Shown one piece after another: positions 56,617 to 64,000 of a stretch of 64,000 nt of DNA; position 1 is the first letter of the stretch, and each line of letters begins with the position of its first letter. Position numbers and translations under genes: made by a program. This DNA is from Melioribacteraceae bacterium (GTDB lineage Bacteria > Bacteroidota > Ignavibacteria > Ignavibacteriales > Melioribacteraceae), in the NCBI GenBank assembly GCA_030584085.1, contig CP129490.1, positions 3,071,511 through 3,135,510 of the forward strand, read 5' to 3'. The notes beneath the pieces were generated by a model. That model saw only the letters and a list, made by a program, of their open reading frames with translations, searched no databases and was not told where the DNA came from.

Positions 56617-57624
56617 ATGAAAGAAGCTAACTGGTGGGAAACTCAAGAAAACGGAAAAATTCTTTGCACACTTTGTCCGCGTTATTGCACAATTGGAGTT
56701 GGGCAAAAAGGGTTCTGTTTCATTCGAGAAAATATTGACGGAAAACTATATTCAACGGGATACGGAAGACCTACCGGTTTTGCTGTTGATCCGATTGAGA
56801 AAAAGCCACTGAGTCATTTTTATCCCGGGACTGATGTATTGAGTTTCGGGACAGCGGGTTGTAATCTTGGTTGCAAGTTCTGTCAGAACTGGACTATTAG
56901 TAAATCAAAATATGATGACCTTCATTCGCTTGAAGCATCACCTGAAGATGTAATCAAAATTGCGAAAAAATATAAAACTCCTTCGATAGCTTTTACCTAT
57001 AATGACCCGACAATCTTTGGTGAATATGTTATCGACATTTCAAAACTTGCTCGTGAGGAAGGGATAAATTCAGTCATGGTTACTGCGGGTTATATTGATA
57101 AAGAAGCTCGCAAAGATGTTTACAAATATATTGATGCGGCAAATGTAGATTTGAAAGCTTTCACGGAACAGTTTTATCACAAAATTACTTTCTCGCATCT
57201 CAATGATGTCCTCGATACTCTTTTTTGGCTTAAAAATGAAACAGATATCTGGTTTGAAATAACGACCCTGTTAATTCCAGATGAAAACGATTCCCCCGAA
57301 GAAATACAACAAATGTGCGATTGGATATTAGAAAACCTTGGAGATGAAATTCCACTTCACTTTACAGCATTTCATCCTGATTTTAAAATGTTGGATAAAA
57401 CAAGAACTCCGGCTTCAACTTTAAAAATGGCAAGAAACATAGCAATTAAGAGTGGGATAAAATATGTATATGTCGGCAACGTGCATAATTTAGATGGACA
57501 AACAACTTACTGCCCAAACTGCAATGAACCGCTTATTATTAGAGATTGGCATTCGGTCATCGATAATAAACTAAAATATGGTAAATGTTGGAAGTGTAAT
57601 AATCAAATTGCAGGAAAGTTCTAA
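56617..57624 (+). CDS. AmmeMemoRadiSam-type radical SAM protein
   Basis: 335 residues. Radical SAM cluster CNLGCKFC (Cys82, 86, 89). An N-terminal Cys-rich stretch (CTLCPRYC, then GFCFIREN) and a C-terminal zinc ribbon (CPNC, then CWKC) frame the core, as in the family named after AMMECR1, Memo and a radical SAM. The reaction is not established. Neither AMMECR1 nor Memo is nearby. The ATG is 6 nt from the end of the E3 element and no clear ribosome site remains between them. Confidence 0.88.
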   Translation: MKEANWWETQENGKILCTLCPRYCTIGVGQKGFCFIRENIDGKLYSTGYGRPTGFAVDPIEKKPLSHFYPGTDVLSFGTAGCNLGCKFCQNWTISKSKYDDLHSLEASPEDVIKIAKKYKTPSIAFTYNDPTIFGEYVIDISKLAREEGINSVMVTAGYIDKEARKDVYKYIDAANVDLKAFTEQFYHKITFSHLNDVLDTLFWLKNETDIWFEITTLLIPDENDSPEEIQQMCDWILENLGDEIPLHFTAFHPDFKMLDKTRTPASTLKMARNIAIKSGIKYVYVGNVHNLDGQTTYCPNCNEPLIIRDWHSVIDNKLKYGKCWKCNNQIAGKF

Positions 57625-57628
57625 TTAG

Positions 57629-57667
57629 AAAAACCCGGGATTTTGAAAATCCCGGATTTTTGTTTTT
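57629..57667 (+). terminator. Hairpin terminator of the radical SAM gene (E4-like half-element)
   Basis: A near-perfect 16-bp inverted repeat, 57629-57644 with 57646-57661, one mismatch, core CCCGGGATTTT. A T-rich tail follows. It begins 5 nt after the stop codon. The core sequence is that of the REPIN-like family ends collapsed without a spacer. Confidence 0.75.
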
Positions 57668-57824
57668 GCTAACTTGAATACGCTTTCAAAGATCATATAA
57701 ATATTGTTTTAGATTTTTCTTCCACAATAACCAATTCAATTAATCATCTTCAATCATTTCCTCCATTATATTTTTATTAATATCTTTGACTCAATGTTTA
57801 ATAAATATAATACTTGAGGAACCA

Positions 57825-59279
57825 ATGCATCGCATTATATTGATCATATTAATTACAACTCTTTCTTTTGCGCAATCCGATTTTATAAAATCAGAAAACC
57901 TAATGAATACAGTTGAATATCTTGCAAGTGAAGAACTTGAAGGAAGACTTGGCGGAAGCGAAGGTTATTATAAAGCGGCAGTGTTTATGGCTAATGAATT
58001 CAGCAAAATTGGTCTGCAACCGTTTCAAGGTAAATCATATTTTCAAAAATTTAATGTTGAGTACAATGAAATCCTCCCTCCATGCTCGCTTAATCTAATT
58101 GAAGATGATAAAATTGTAAAGGAATATAAACTTGGTGATGATTATGTGTTCCGCGGTTTCACCGGTTCGGGAGATATTAAAGGTGAAGTTGTTTTTGCCG
58201 GTTATGGAATTTCATCCCAAGAAATTGGTTATGATGATTATAATGGAATCGATGTAACGGATAAAATTGTAATGGTGTTTAAAGAAAATCCGAGATGGAA
58301 AATAGAAGATAAAAATTGGCCGGAAGGAACACCCAGACCAAAATCTAAAGTTGCGGCAGATAAAGGTGCCAAAGCAATTTTGTTTGTATCATTTCCAAAT
58401 GATGAAATTCCGAGAGCACCAATAGGAAGTGTTTTACACGGAAGCGGTGAACAAAATGTAAGTTTCCCTCAACTCCACGTTGATCTTCATGTAGCTGATG
58501 ATCTTTTCAAGAATTCGGACTATACTCTTGTTGAACTTCAGACAAAAATTGATAACGAGAAAAAACCTCATTCGGTTGAATTAAATTCGGAAGTACAAAT
58601 TGTTGTTAATGCAAAATATGAAAAGGAAAAAGAGACTGTAAACATAATTGGCATTCTTCCGGGCAGTGATGAACAATTAAAAAATGAATATGTAATGCTT
58701 GGTGCGCATCTTGATCACGTCGGACAGCAAGGAAAAGAAATATTTTTTCCCGGTGCGAATGATAACGCATCAGGTTCGGCTGCAGTACTTGAAATTGCAA
58801 GAGCATTTACGGCTCAAGAAATTAAACCGAATCGATCGATTATATTTGCGTTATTTTCTAATGAGGAATCGGGATTGGAAGGTGCACAGTATTTAGCCGA
58901 TAATCTTCCCGTGGATAAAGAGAAAGTTGTTGCAATGTTAAACATGGATTGTGTTGGTCACGGCGACAGTATTCAACTTGGTAACGGTAAGAGTGCTCCT
59001 AATTTATGGAACTTAGCTCGTGAACTTGATAAACAAAATTCAAAATTAACAGTCGATGCAACTTGGTCCGGCGGTGGTGCTGATGCAACGCCTTTTCATA
59101 ACATTGGAATACCGAGTTTATATTTTGTAACAAGATTCAGTTATACTCACCTACATTCTCAAAGTGATAAACCGGAAACATTAAATCCTATTGTGTTTGA
59201 AGAGATTACCAAACTTGCTTTTCAAACTTTGAGTGAAATTACTGATGGAAATTATAACAGAGAAACGATAGTTAATTAG
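57825..59279 (+). CDS. Exported M28-family zinc aminopeptidase with PA domain
   Basis: About 484 residues; signal peptide 1-17 (ILIITTLSFAQ). A protease-associated domain (about 110-225) is followed by the M28 catalytic core: GAHLDHVG (zinc His), NDNASGSAAVLE, NEESGLEGAQYLA and NMDCVGHGD, the Glu-Glu pair and Asp ligands being in place. Removes N-terminal residues from peptides, probably in the periplasm or outside. GAGGA precedes the ATG at 57825; a start at 57786 lacks such a site. Its 3' end meets the convergent lipoprotein gene. Confidence 0.92.
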   Translation: MHRIILIILITTLSFAQSDFIKSENLMNTVEYLASEELEGRLGGSEGYYKAAVFMANEFSKIGLQPFQGKSYFQKFNVEYNEILPPCSLNLIEDDKIVKEYKLGDDYVFRGFTGSGDIKGEVVFAGYGISSQEIGYDDYNGIDVTDKIVMVFKENPRWKIEDKNWPEGTPRPKSKVAADKGAKAILFVSFPNDEIPRAPIGSVLHGSGEQNVSFPQLHVDLHVADDLFKNSDYTLVELQTKIDNEKKPHSVELNSEVQIVVNAKYEKEKETVNIIGILPGSDEQLKNEYVMLGAHLDHVGQQGKEIFFPGANDNASGSAAVLEIARAFTAQEIKPNRSIIFALFSNEESGLEGAQYLADNLPVDKEKVVAMLNMDCVGHGDSIQLGNGKSAPNLWNLARELDKQNSKLTVDATWSGGGADATPFHNIGIPSLYFVTRFSYTHLHSQSDKPETLNPIVFEEITKLAFQTLSEITDGNYNRETIVN

Positions 59280-59347
59280 CTGTTTTTTTCTGGGAGAGAT
59301 TCATAACATCCGGAAGAGGGTTTGATTAAAATATCAATGTAAGCAGC

Positions 59348-60652
59348 TTAATAATTTTTCCCAACAATTATTTTTGCTTCGTTTAATGTACTGCCAACAC
59401 AAAAGATCGTGTTGTTGATCATGAATATCCACGTATATGTAGTTTTATCCGATGTGATTTGTCCACTATAGTCCATCCACTCTATTCCATTGTTTAGATA
59501 AACAGCATCAAAAGCACCAACTGCTGCAGTTACACCATTTTGATGATTGTAATCGATCCGCCAGACGTAGTAATTGGTACTATAAGCTTGTGAATAGAGA
59601 TCCGATTTCAATTGAAATATGCCACCACCTCCGAAATAAACATGATTGGGTGTTATTATTGATACTGTGTTAGCTGAGTAGATTTGTTGAATAGAAAGTG
59701 CAGACCACTCGTTACCGTCAAATTCAATTGCTAGAACTGGTGGCACTAAGCCAGTTCCTACACCTATAATAAAATCATCACTATAACCGTCTAAATCTTT
59801 TACATTCACTTCACTGTTATCGCTGTAGACTAATGTTGCCTTTGCACCATCCCAATGAACTACATCACCACGTATATTTCCAAAATACAAATTGCTACTG
59901 TTCGTGCCCCAAATTGATGAATAAGGTCGATTATCAAATAGAACTTGATCCAATGGAAAAGATTGATTACCACTTGTGAATCCATCAACACGGTTCCATT
60001 CATTACCATCAAAATTATAAACAGCGCCGCCGGCACTCCAAATATCATTTGCTGAAAAGCCGTGGATAGCAACACCGCCGCCAAATTGACTAAAAATACT
60101 CCATTCTGTTCCATCCCAATGAATAACCCCATATGAAGTATCATTGACACGAACACCTCCTACAGCATATACATTATTTTCATCACTTCCCCAAACATCA
60201 TAAAGCACGCTGTTCCATTCACCTATCGAATACTCTTCCCAGGTGTAATTAAAAGCAGTTGCTTCAAGTGTTGCTGCATAAGCTATGCTGCTCGTGTCTT
60301 TTCTTGCTCCGGAGGTGTCTCTTCTTACTGCATAATAACTGTATTCAGTGTTAAGCTGTAAATCATTTCCGCTGTTATCGTCAACAATTGTTGTATCTGT
60401 TATTGTTATTGGGTATTCTGCTACAAGGTACCCAGTACTATTTTCTGTTCTGTATAACTCAACAAATGATTTTGTATTGTTTTTAGTTGAAGTCACATTA
60501 ACGACAATACTTATGTGTGTAACGTCGATAATAGATACTTCAAGTGTATCATTAATTACCGTTGGCGGAGGTGGTGGATCAGGGGGTGCAACCGGTGGAT
60601 CTTCTTTGCATGCCAGAATCAAAAAAGTCAACAAAAGTATAAGCTTATTCAT
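59348..60652 (-). CDS. Lipoprotein with FnIII-like and beta-propeller-like parts, paralogue A
   Basis: 434 residues. Lipobox near residue 15 (LILAC), a Pro-rich linker (PPVAPPDPPPPP), an FnIII-like domain (about 35-130) and a beta-propeller-like region beginning FNYTWEEYSIGEWNSVLYDVWG. The propeller region is paralogous to the next lipoprotein: shared TWE..S/T.GE, LYDV, IHW.G.EW and SIWGT-type motifs. Function unknown; perhaps a surface-binding protein. The upstream region contains a small palindrome and a hairpin. Confidence 0.75.
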   Translation of the reverse strand: MNKLILLLTFLILACKEDPPVAPPDPPPPPTVINDTLEVSIIDVTHISIVVNVTSTKNNTKSFVELYRTENSTGYLVAEYPITITDTTIVDDNSGNDLQLNTEYSYYAVRRDTSGARKDTSSIAYAATLEATAFNYTWEEYSIGEWNSVLYDVWGSDENNVYAVGGVRVNDTSYGVIHWDGTEWSIFSQFGGGVAIHGFSANDIWSAGGAVYNFDGNEWNRVDGFTSGNQSFPLDQVLFDNRPYSSIWGTNSSNLYFGNIRGDVVHWDGAKATLVYSDNSEVNVKDLDGYSDDFIIGVGTGLVPPVLAIEFDGNEWSALSIQQIYSANTVSIITPNHVYFGGGGIFQLKSDLYSQAYSTNYYVWRIDYNHQNGVTAAVGAFDAVYLNNGIEWMDYSGQITSDKTTYTWIFMINNTIFCVGSTLNEAKIIVGKNY

Positions 60653-60720
60653 TTTTACCTCTTCTTAAACCTATTTTTGTAATAAGTTATTATCTTTCAT
60701 AACAACAAACAAAAAGGCGT

Positions 60721-60737
60721 ATTTCACGTTGTGAAAT
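60721..60737. promoter_or_regulatory. Palindrome ATTTCAC-GTT-GTGAAAT, possible operator
   Basis: A perfect 7-3-7 inverted repeat, 69 nt upstream of the 434-residue lipoprotein ATG. No regulator is known. Confidence 0.3.
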
Positions 60738-60766
60738 AATTTCGCTTGCCTGATGTTTGTTTTTAA

Positions 60767-60797
60767 GGAAGAGAGAGTGCTGCAACACTCCTCTTCC
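60767..60797. terminator. Hairpin between the two paralogous lipoprotein genes
   Basis: GGAAGAGAGAGTG pairs with CACTCCTCTTCC (one bulged A) around a 6-nt loop, 45 nt past the 366-residue gene's stop. The flanking T-run is on the plus strand, so function on the minus strand is uncertain. Confidence 0.45.
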
Positions 60798-60841
60798 GCT
60801 TTTAATCTCCTGGCGGGCTATGATTATTTATTAACATTCTT

Positions 60842-61942
60842 TCACCTTTTACCAAGCACTATTATTGCTTCTCTGTCTCTGTAACCCACGCTAACTATTA
60901 TATCTCCCTTGATATTTACAGAACTATATCGTCCTACAATATAAGGAAGTTCTTCTTCCATATAATGTTTCCAGGTATTACCGTTATAATGAGATAATAA
61001 ACCGTTTGACCCACTTACTACTATATCATTATATCCTATTCCCCTAATTCTATCTTTATAATATGTTGGAAAGTTTGTTTCCTTTTGCCAGGCTCTTTCA
61101 GGATTATTTGCCATATAAAGTCCGTCCCCACCCAAATAATATTTTTTGCCGGGTATGAACCAAATACTGCTTAAGCTCCAGGGTAATTCTGTTGCTGTAA
61201 GTTTGTCAGCAGTGTTATCCACTATTTTTATCAGTGAATAACCATTGTTTTGATATTTATCTGATGCTATACATAATATTTCTACTTCACCATTATTTGT
61301 ATTTATACTCCCATATATGTCTTGTATATTCAACTCCGTTCCGCTTTCTATTTTTAACCATCTATTTCCATTGTAATGAACTATTGTTCCTCTATCACCA
61401 GCAAAGTATAAATCATTAACTGACGTACCCCAAATATGTTTTACACTTCCGTCATCATCACTCAAAATCCCCATTTCCCATAAATGGTAAAGCTTCCAAT
61501 CATCACCCTCAGGTAAGTATGGTAATCCACTAGAAAAGACTATATTACCATCTGGTAAAACATAAATACCATACAATGGTGCGATTGTTTGATTGCCTTT
61601 ATATTCAACAATAATTTTTTTTAATTCCCATTCACTCCCAGCCCAATGAATTGCATTATAAGGATACGGGTCAATTGTTCCGGTTGAATCATACATATAT
61701 ATTTCTCCAACCGCCCAAATGTTATTCTCATCTATTATCGCTACGTCATAGAGTACACTGCTGCTTTGCTCTCCGAATGTGAAAGTTTCCCAAGTAAAGT
61801 TGTGGCTTGTTGTGTCCGGTTTATTATCTCCATCGCCGTCTGGGGGTTCTGTTGTATTGCATGCTCCGAGGACAAAGGCAAAAATCAAAAGGAAAAAGTA
61901 GATTAATGCCGGATGTGTTTTTGAGTTAAATATAGTTTTCAT
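60842..61942 (-). CDS. Lipoprotein with beta-propeller-like region, paralogue B
   Basis: 366 residues. Signal peptide with lipobox (VLGAC, Cys about 28), short linker, then FTWETFTFGEQSSSVLYDV followed by blade-like repeats (HWAGSEWELKKI, HYNGNRWLKIES, HYNGNTWKHYM) of about 40-60 residues. Resembles the propeller part of the adjacent 434-residue protein but has no FnIII domain. The two probably arose by tandem duplication. Function unknown. Confidence 0.75.
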   Translation of the reverse strand: MKTIFNSKTHPALIYFFLLIFAFVLGACNTTEPPDGDGDNKPDTTSHNFTWETFTFGEQSSSVLYDVAIIDENNIWAVGEIYMYDSTGTIDPYPYNAIHWAGSEWELKKIIVEYKGNQTIAPLYGIYVLPDGNIVFSSGLPYLPEGDDWKLYHLWEMGILSDDDGSVKHIWGTSVNDLYFAGDRGTIVHYNGNRWLKIESGTELNIQDIYGSINTNNGEVEILCIASDKYQNNGYSLIKIVDNTADKLTATELPWSLSSIWFIPGKKYYLGGDGLYMANNPERAWQKETNFPTYYKDRIRGIGYNDIVVSGSNGLLSHYNGNTWKHYMEEELPYIVGRYSSVNIKGDIIVSVGYRDREAIIVLGKR

Positions 61943-62241
61943 TTTTCCGCCTAAATTTTAATTGCTTTTGTTCCGCTCAAGCTGATGACTTGCTTGAGGC
62001 TGCTTTCAATAATTCAAATTAAGTAATTATGTTTTTTATTGCATTACATACATTACCATCAATATTTATTGTCGAAGAGCGTCTTCTCAGTAGCTGCGAA
62101 AAAAGTTGTTATCTGATTATAATATAAACTGGGATTTAGTTAAAGTAAATCCGTAGAACTACGGAGGACAAGAATGTTAGGTTTTTATTCGTGCAGTAGT
62201 GGCAACAAAAATTTTTAAAACCACGAATACACGAATAGTTT
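61943..62241. other. 299-nt intergenic region with a small palindrome
   Basis: No ORF supported. TCCGTAG-AA-CTACGGA at 62150-62165 is a perfect 7-bp palindrome, possibly another REP-like unit. CTCAAG and CTTGAG can pair at about 61977-62001. The tail near 62221-62240 (ACGAATACACGAATAG) looks like a short direct repeat. No promoter recognised. Confidence 0.35.
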
Positions 62242-63174
62242 TTAATTCAAAAATTCTTTCGAACCGACAAATACTTTATTGAACAAATCATTTTTGCTTC
62301 CGTTAAAGTATGAATCGGGATTTAATGAGGAATTGACAATCAAATTATTTTCTTTCTTGTAGCCGAATACTTCAATTTGGCTATCGTCATTCATGATGAT
62401 TGTCAATTTGAATTGAGGTAAAGGTAATTCAGATTTATTTACATCTAAAAATTCATTTCCGTTTATACTTGCAAGTTGTCGTAATTTCACTGATGTCTTT
62501 GCCGAATCAACAGCCGCACCGTTTGAAAATTGCCAGTTGTCATTAACCTTCACAAGCTGATAAGAACTATCCGTCGGATAAGAAAATGAAATACTCTTCC
62601 AATTATTTACATCACCTTTGATTACAGTTGCATCTCTAAAGGAATCTCTATTTTGATTGAATGTCATACTAAGAAATCCGTCGACTTCATAAACATCTGT
62701 ATCGTTTGCTATGCGGACAAATGTTTTCATTGCTCTCGGCTGCTGAAATGTAAATTTGCCGATCACCAAATCAAGTGTTTTGCTTGAACCTTCATAAACT
62801 TCGACTCTTGTTGCGGAGGTATCGACTTCAAAATCAACCCAACTGCTCTCCCCTCTTCCGGCTAATCTTTCCGGTTTTAGATTTACAAGTTGGTTAAGAA
62901 TATCATCAATTTTTCTTTGAGGAACCAAAGCCGATTTATCGTTACTTAATTCCACCTTCCATTTATCTACTTCTTGGTATAACTTAATTTTATCAGTATC
63001 TGCTTGTCTCGGATAAATAATAATTTGCGAAACTTTGGAAGTATCAATAGAAACTAATTCCGTTCTGAATGATCTTTCATTGGATCCTTGATCGGTTAAG
63101 AATATGATTGCTGCAATGATCAGCAATACAAGAAATGCAAGTCCCAGCTTTTTGTTTGATAACACACTAATCAT
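62242..63174 (-). CDS. DUF4340 domain protein
   Basis: 310 residues. One N-terminal membrane helix (about 10-28, LGLAFLVLLIIAAIIFL) followed by a beta-rich DUF4340 region: QIIIYPRQADTDKIKLYQEVDKW (shortened here to its first part), FQQPRAMKTFVRIANDTDVYEVDGFL and a weaker repeat of the same pattern. DUF4340 proteins typically sit next to GldG-like ABC auxiliary proteins, as here. It overlaps the GldG-like gene by 8 nt. A function in membrane or cell-surface transport is inferred from context only. Confidence 0.8.
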   Translation of the reverse strand: MISVLSNKKLGLAFLVLLIIAAIIFLTDQGSNERSFRTELVSIDTSKVSQIIIYPRQADTDKIKLYQEVDKWKVELSNDKSALVPQRKIDDILNQLVNLKPERLAGRGESSWVDFEVDTSATRVEVYEGSSKTLDLVIGKFTFQQPRAMKTFVRIANDTDVYEVDGFLSMTFNQNRDSFRDATVIKGDVNNWKSISFSYPTDSSYQLVKVNDNWQFSNGAAVDSAKTSVKLRQLASINGNEFLDVNKSELPLPQFKLTIIMNDDSQIEVFGYKKENNLIVNSSLNPDSYFNGSKNDLFNKVFVGSKEFLN

Positions 63175-64000
63175 AATCTACGTTCATCAATTTGGTTTTC
63201 AATTTTCGTTTTATTTGGAATCTGTAAACTCCGTAAAGAATAATGGCAAATATCGGCAGTAAGAAGTTGAGATATTTTAATAATGCTTTCGTACCGTCTT
63301 CAAGTGTAGGATCAATCGGTCTTCCGGTAACACCCTTCGTTCTAAGTTGAATTAGTCCGGTATCATCGGCAAGCCAATCGACTGCGTTAACAAAAAGATT
63401 TACGTTATCTTCGTTAAGTCTCTGTTGATTTTGTCCGCTTCCGTTTATAATAAAATCACCGTCACCGAATACAATCATTCTTCCGATGTCATTTTCAACT
63501 GCGACAGCTACAACTAGATTAGACTGATTAAAATTGGTTTGATTCCATTCTCTTGATATATCAAAAAATGTGTTTGAGTTTTCCGTTCCGGATTTTTCCG
63601 AAGTAAATGCAATAGGCGTAATTCCAATTGCCGTGTCTTGCGGATTAAAAATAATCGGACTTGCGAACGGGAATAAAACTTGCTCAAGTCCTTCTGTAAT
63701 CGGATGTTCATTGAAATTTGTTATTATCGGTAAATATGGGAATCTTACCGGTGTATTCATAACAAAACCGCCTTGTTCTTGGCGAACCATAATTTGACTG
63801 CTGTTTACATCAATGATAAGTTTATTTTCAATTGTAATTCCTTTTTGAGCAAGCCAATCTTCTAAACCTGTGTAAACTTCCACTCCTCGTGCATTTTGTA
63901 AATCACCTTCAACTCTGTTTAAGGCAAGTAATAATCTTCCACCGTTATTTATATAATTATCTAATTGCGTTAAGTGCGATTGCGGGATTGTATCTTTCGG
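63167..64000 (-). CDS. GldG-like ABC transporter auxiliary protein (5' end beyond window)
   Basis: 278 residues visible, N-terminus missing. The frame is open to base 64000 (PKDTIPQSHLTQLDNYINNG, then GRLLLALNRVEGD). A conserved ABC_transp_aux stretch is seen (VVAVAVENDIGRMIVFGDGDFIING). A C-terminal membrane helix (YLNFLLPIFAIILYGVYRFQI) lies before the end. Such proteins accompany gliding or unclassified ABC exporters. Translational coupling to the DUF4340 gene is likely. Confidence 0.82.
   Translation of the reverse strand, partial: PKDTIPQSHLTQLDNYINNGGRLLLALNRVEGDLQNARGVEVYTGLEDWLAQKGITIENKLIIDVNSSQIMVRQEQGGFVMNTPVRFPYLPIITNFNEHPITEGLEQVLFPFASPIIFNPQDTAIGITPIAFTSEKSGTENSNTFFDISREWNQTNFNQSNLVVAVAVENDIGRMIVFGDGDFIINGSGQNQQRLNEDNVNLFVNAVDWLADDTGLIQLRTKGVTGRPIDPTLEDGTKALLKYLNFLLPIFAIILYGVYRFQIKRKLKTKLMNVDYD

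Noticed and set aside
62218-62240. Short direct repeat with ACGAAT
   Set aside because: Too short and without a recurring partner in the window.
1-64000. CRISPR arrays, rRNA, tRNA and complete insertion sequences
   Set aside because: None seen on reading both strands; the only transposase-like gene is the RAYT.

Overview
The window is an AT-rich, gene-dense stretch of a Gram-negative chromosome that most resembles a member of the Bacteroidota/Ignavibacteria lineage. The evidence is two secreted proteins with the YPNPFNPST type of C-terminal sorting domain (type IX secretion), a PorV/PorQ-like outer-membrane protein, a homodimeric AceE-type pyruvate dehydrogenase, E. coli-like PdxB, and a type IV pilus locus whose pilins begin MGQQQLLL. 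The assignment is inferred from gene content; no rRNA or tRNA gene was seen.

Layout. 1-9079 (minus): a type IV pilus cluster read as two prepilins, a terminator, pilC, pilB, a pilT-like ATPase, a PilM-PilN fusion, a PilO(-PilP) protein and a secretin cut by the left edge. 9458-15159: aspS (minus), pdxB, an Lrp-glnA pair (plus) and ppa (minus). 15329-18034: two type IX-secreted proteins, one with a nine-G tract in its signal-peptide codons. 18247-20714: a mazEF pair, a small unknown gene and an RsmB/RsmF-like methyltransferase on one strand. 20805-25529: a beta-propeller lipoprotein, lgt, and znuBCA-zur behind a perfect Fur-family-type operator. 25635-33101: a LuxR-type regulator, ccmAB coupled to a secreted metalloprotease-like protein and an FG-GAP-like protein, a thioesterase and bamD. 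33224-42197: htpX, the PorV/PorQ-like protein, a TPR protein and the pyruvate dehydrogenase operon (aceE-aceF-lpd). 42410-51685: a membrane TPR protein, mfd, and a sigma-54 regulator coupled to a histidine kinase with a beta-propeller-type sensor. 51902-57624: a Lon-like protease overlapping pyk, a RAYT (Y1 transposase), and a radical SAM gene. 57825-64000: an M28 peptidase, two paralogous lipoproteins, and a DUF4340 plus GldG-like pair cut by the right edge.

The structures least explained by ordinary annotation are two families of short palindromic elements. The first is an element of 80-81 bp with inverted AAATCCCCGGGATT ends and a spacer of 50-51 nt. It occurs three times, two copies tightly bracketing the RAYT gene. 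The second is a REP-like hairpin preceded by GTAG or GTAT; it occurs in two inverted pairs about 6 kb apart. Together they suggest active or recent REPIN-type mobility. Other points are the non-canonical pilins without Glu+5, a PilT-like ATPase whose Asp box has lost its acidic pair, and several palindromic operators.
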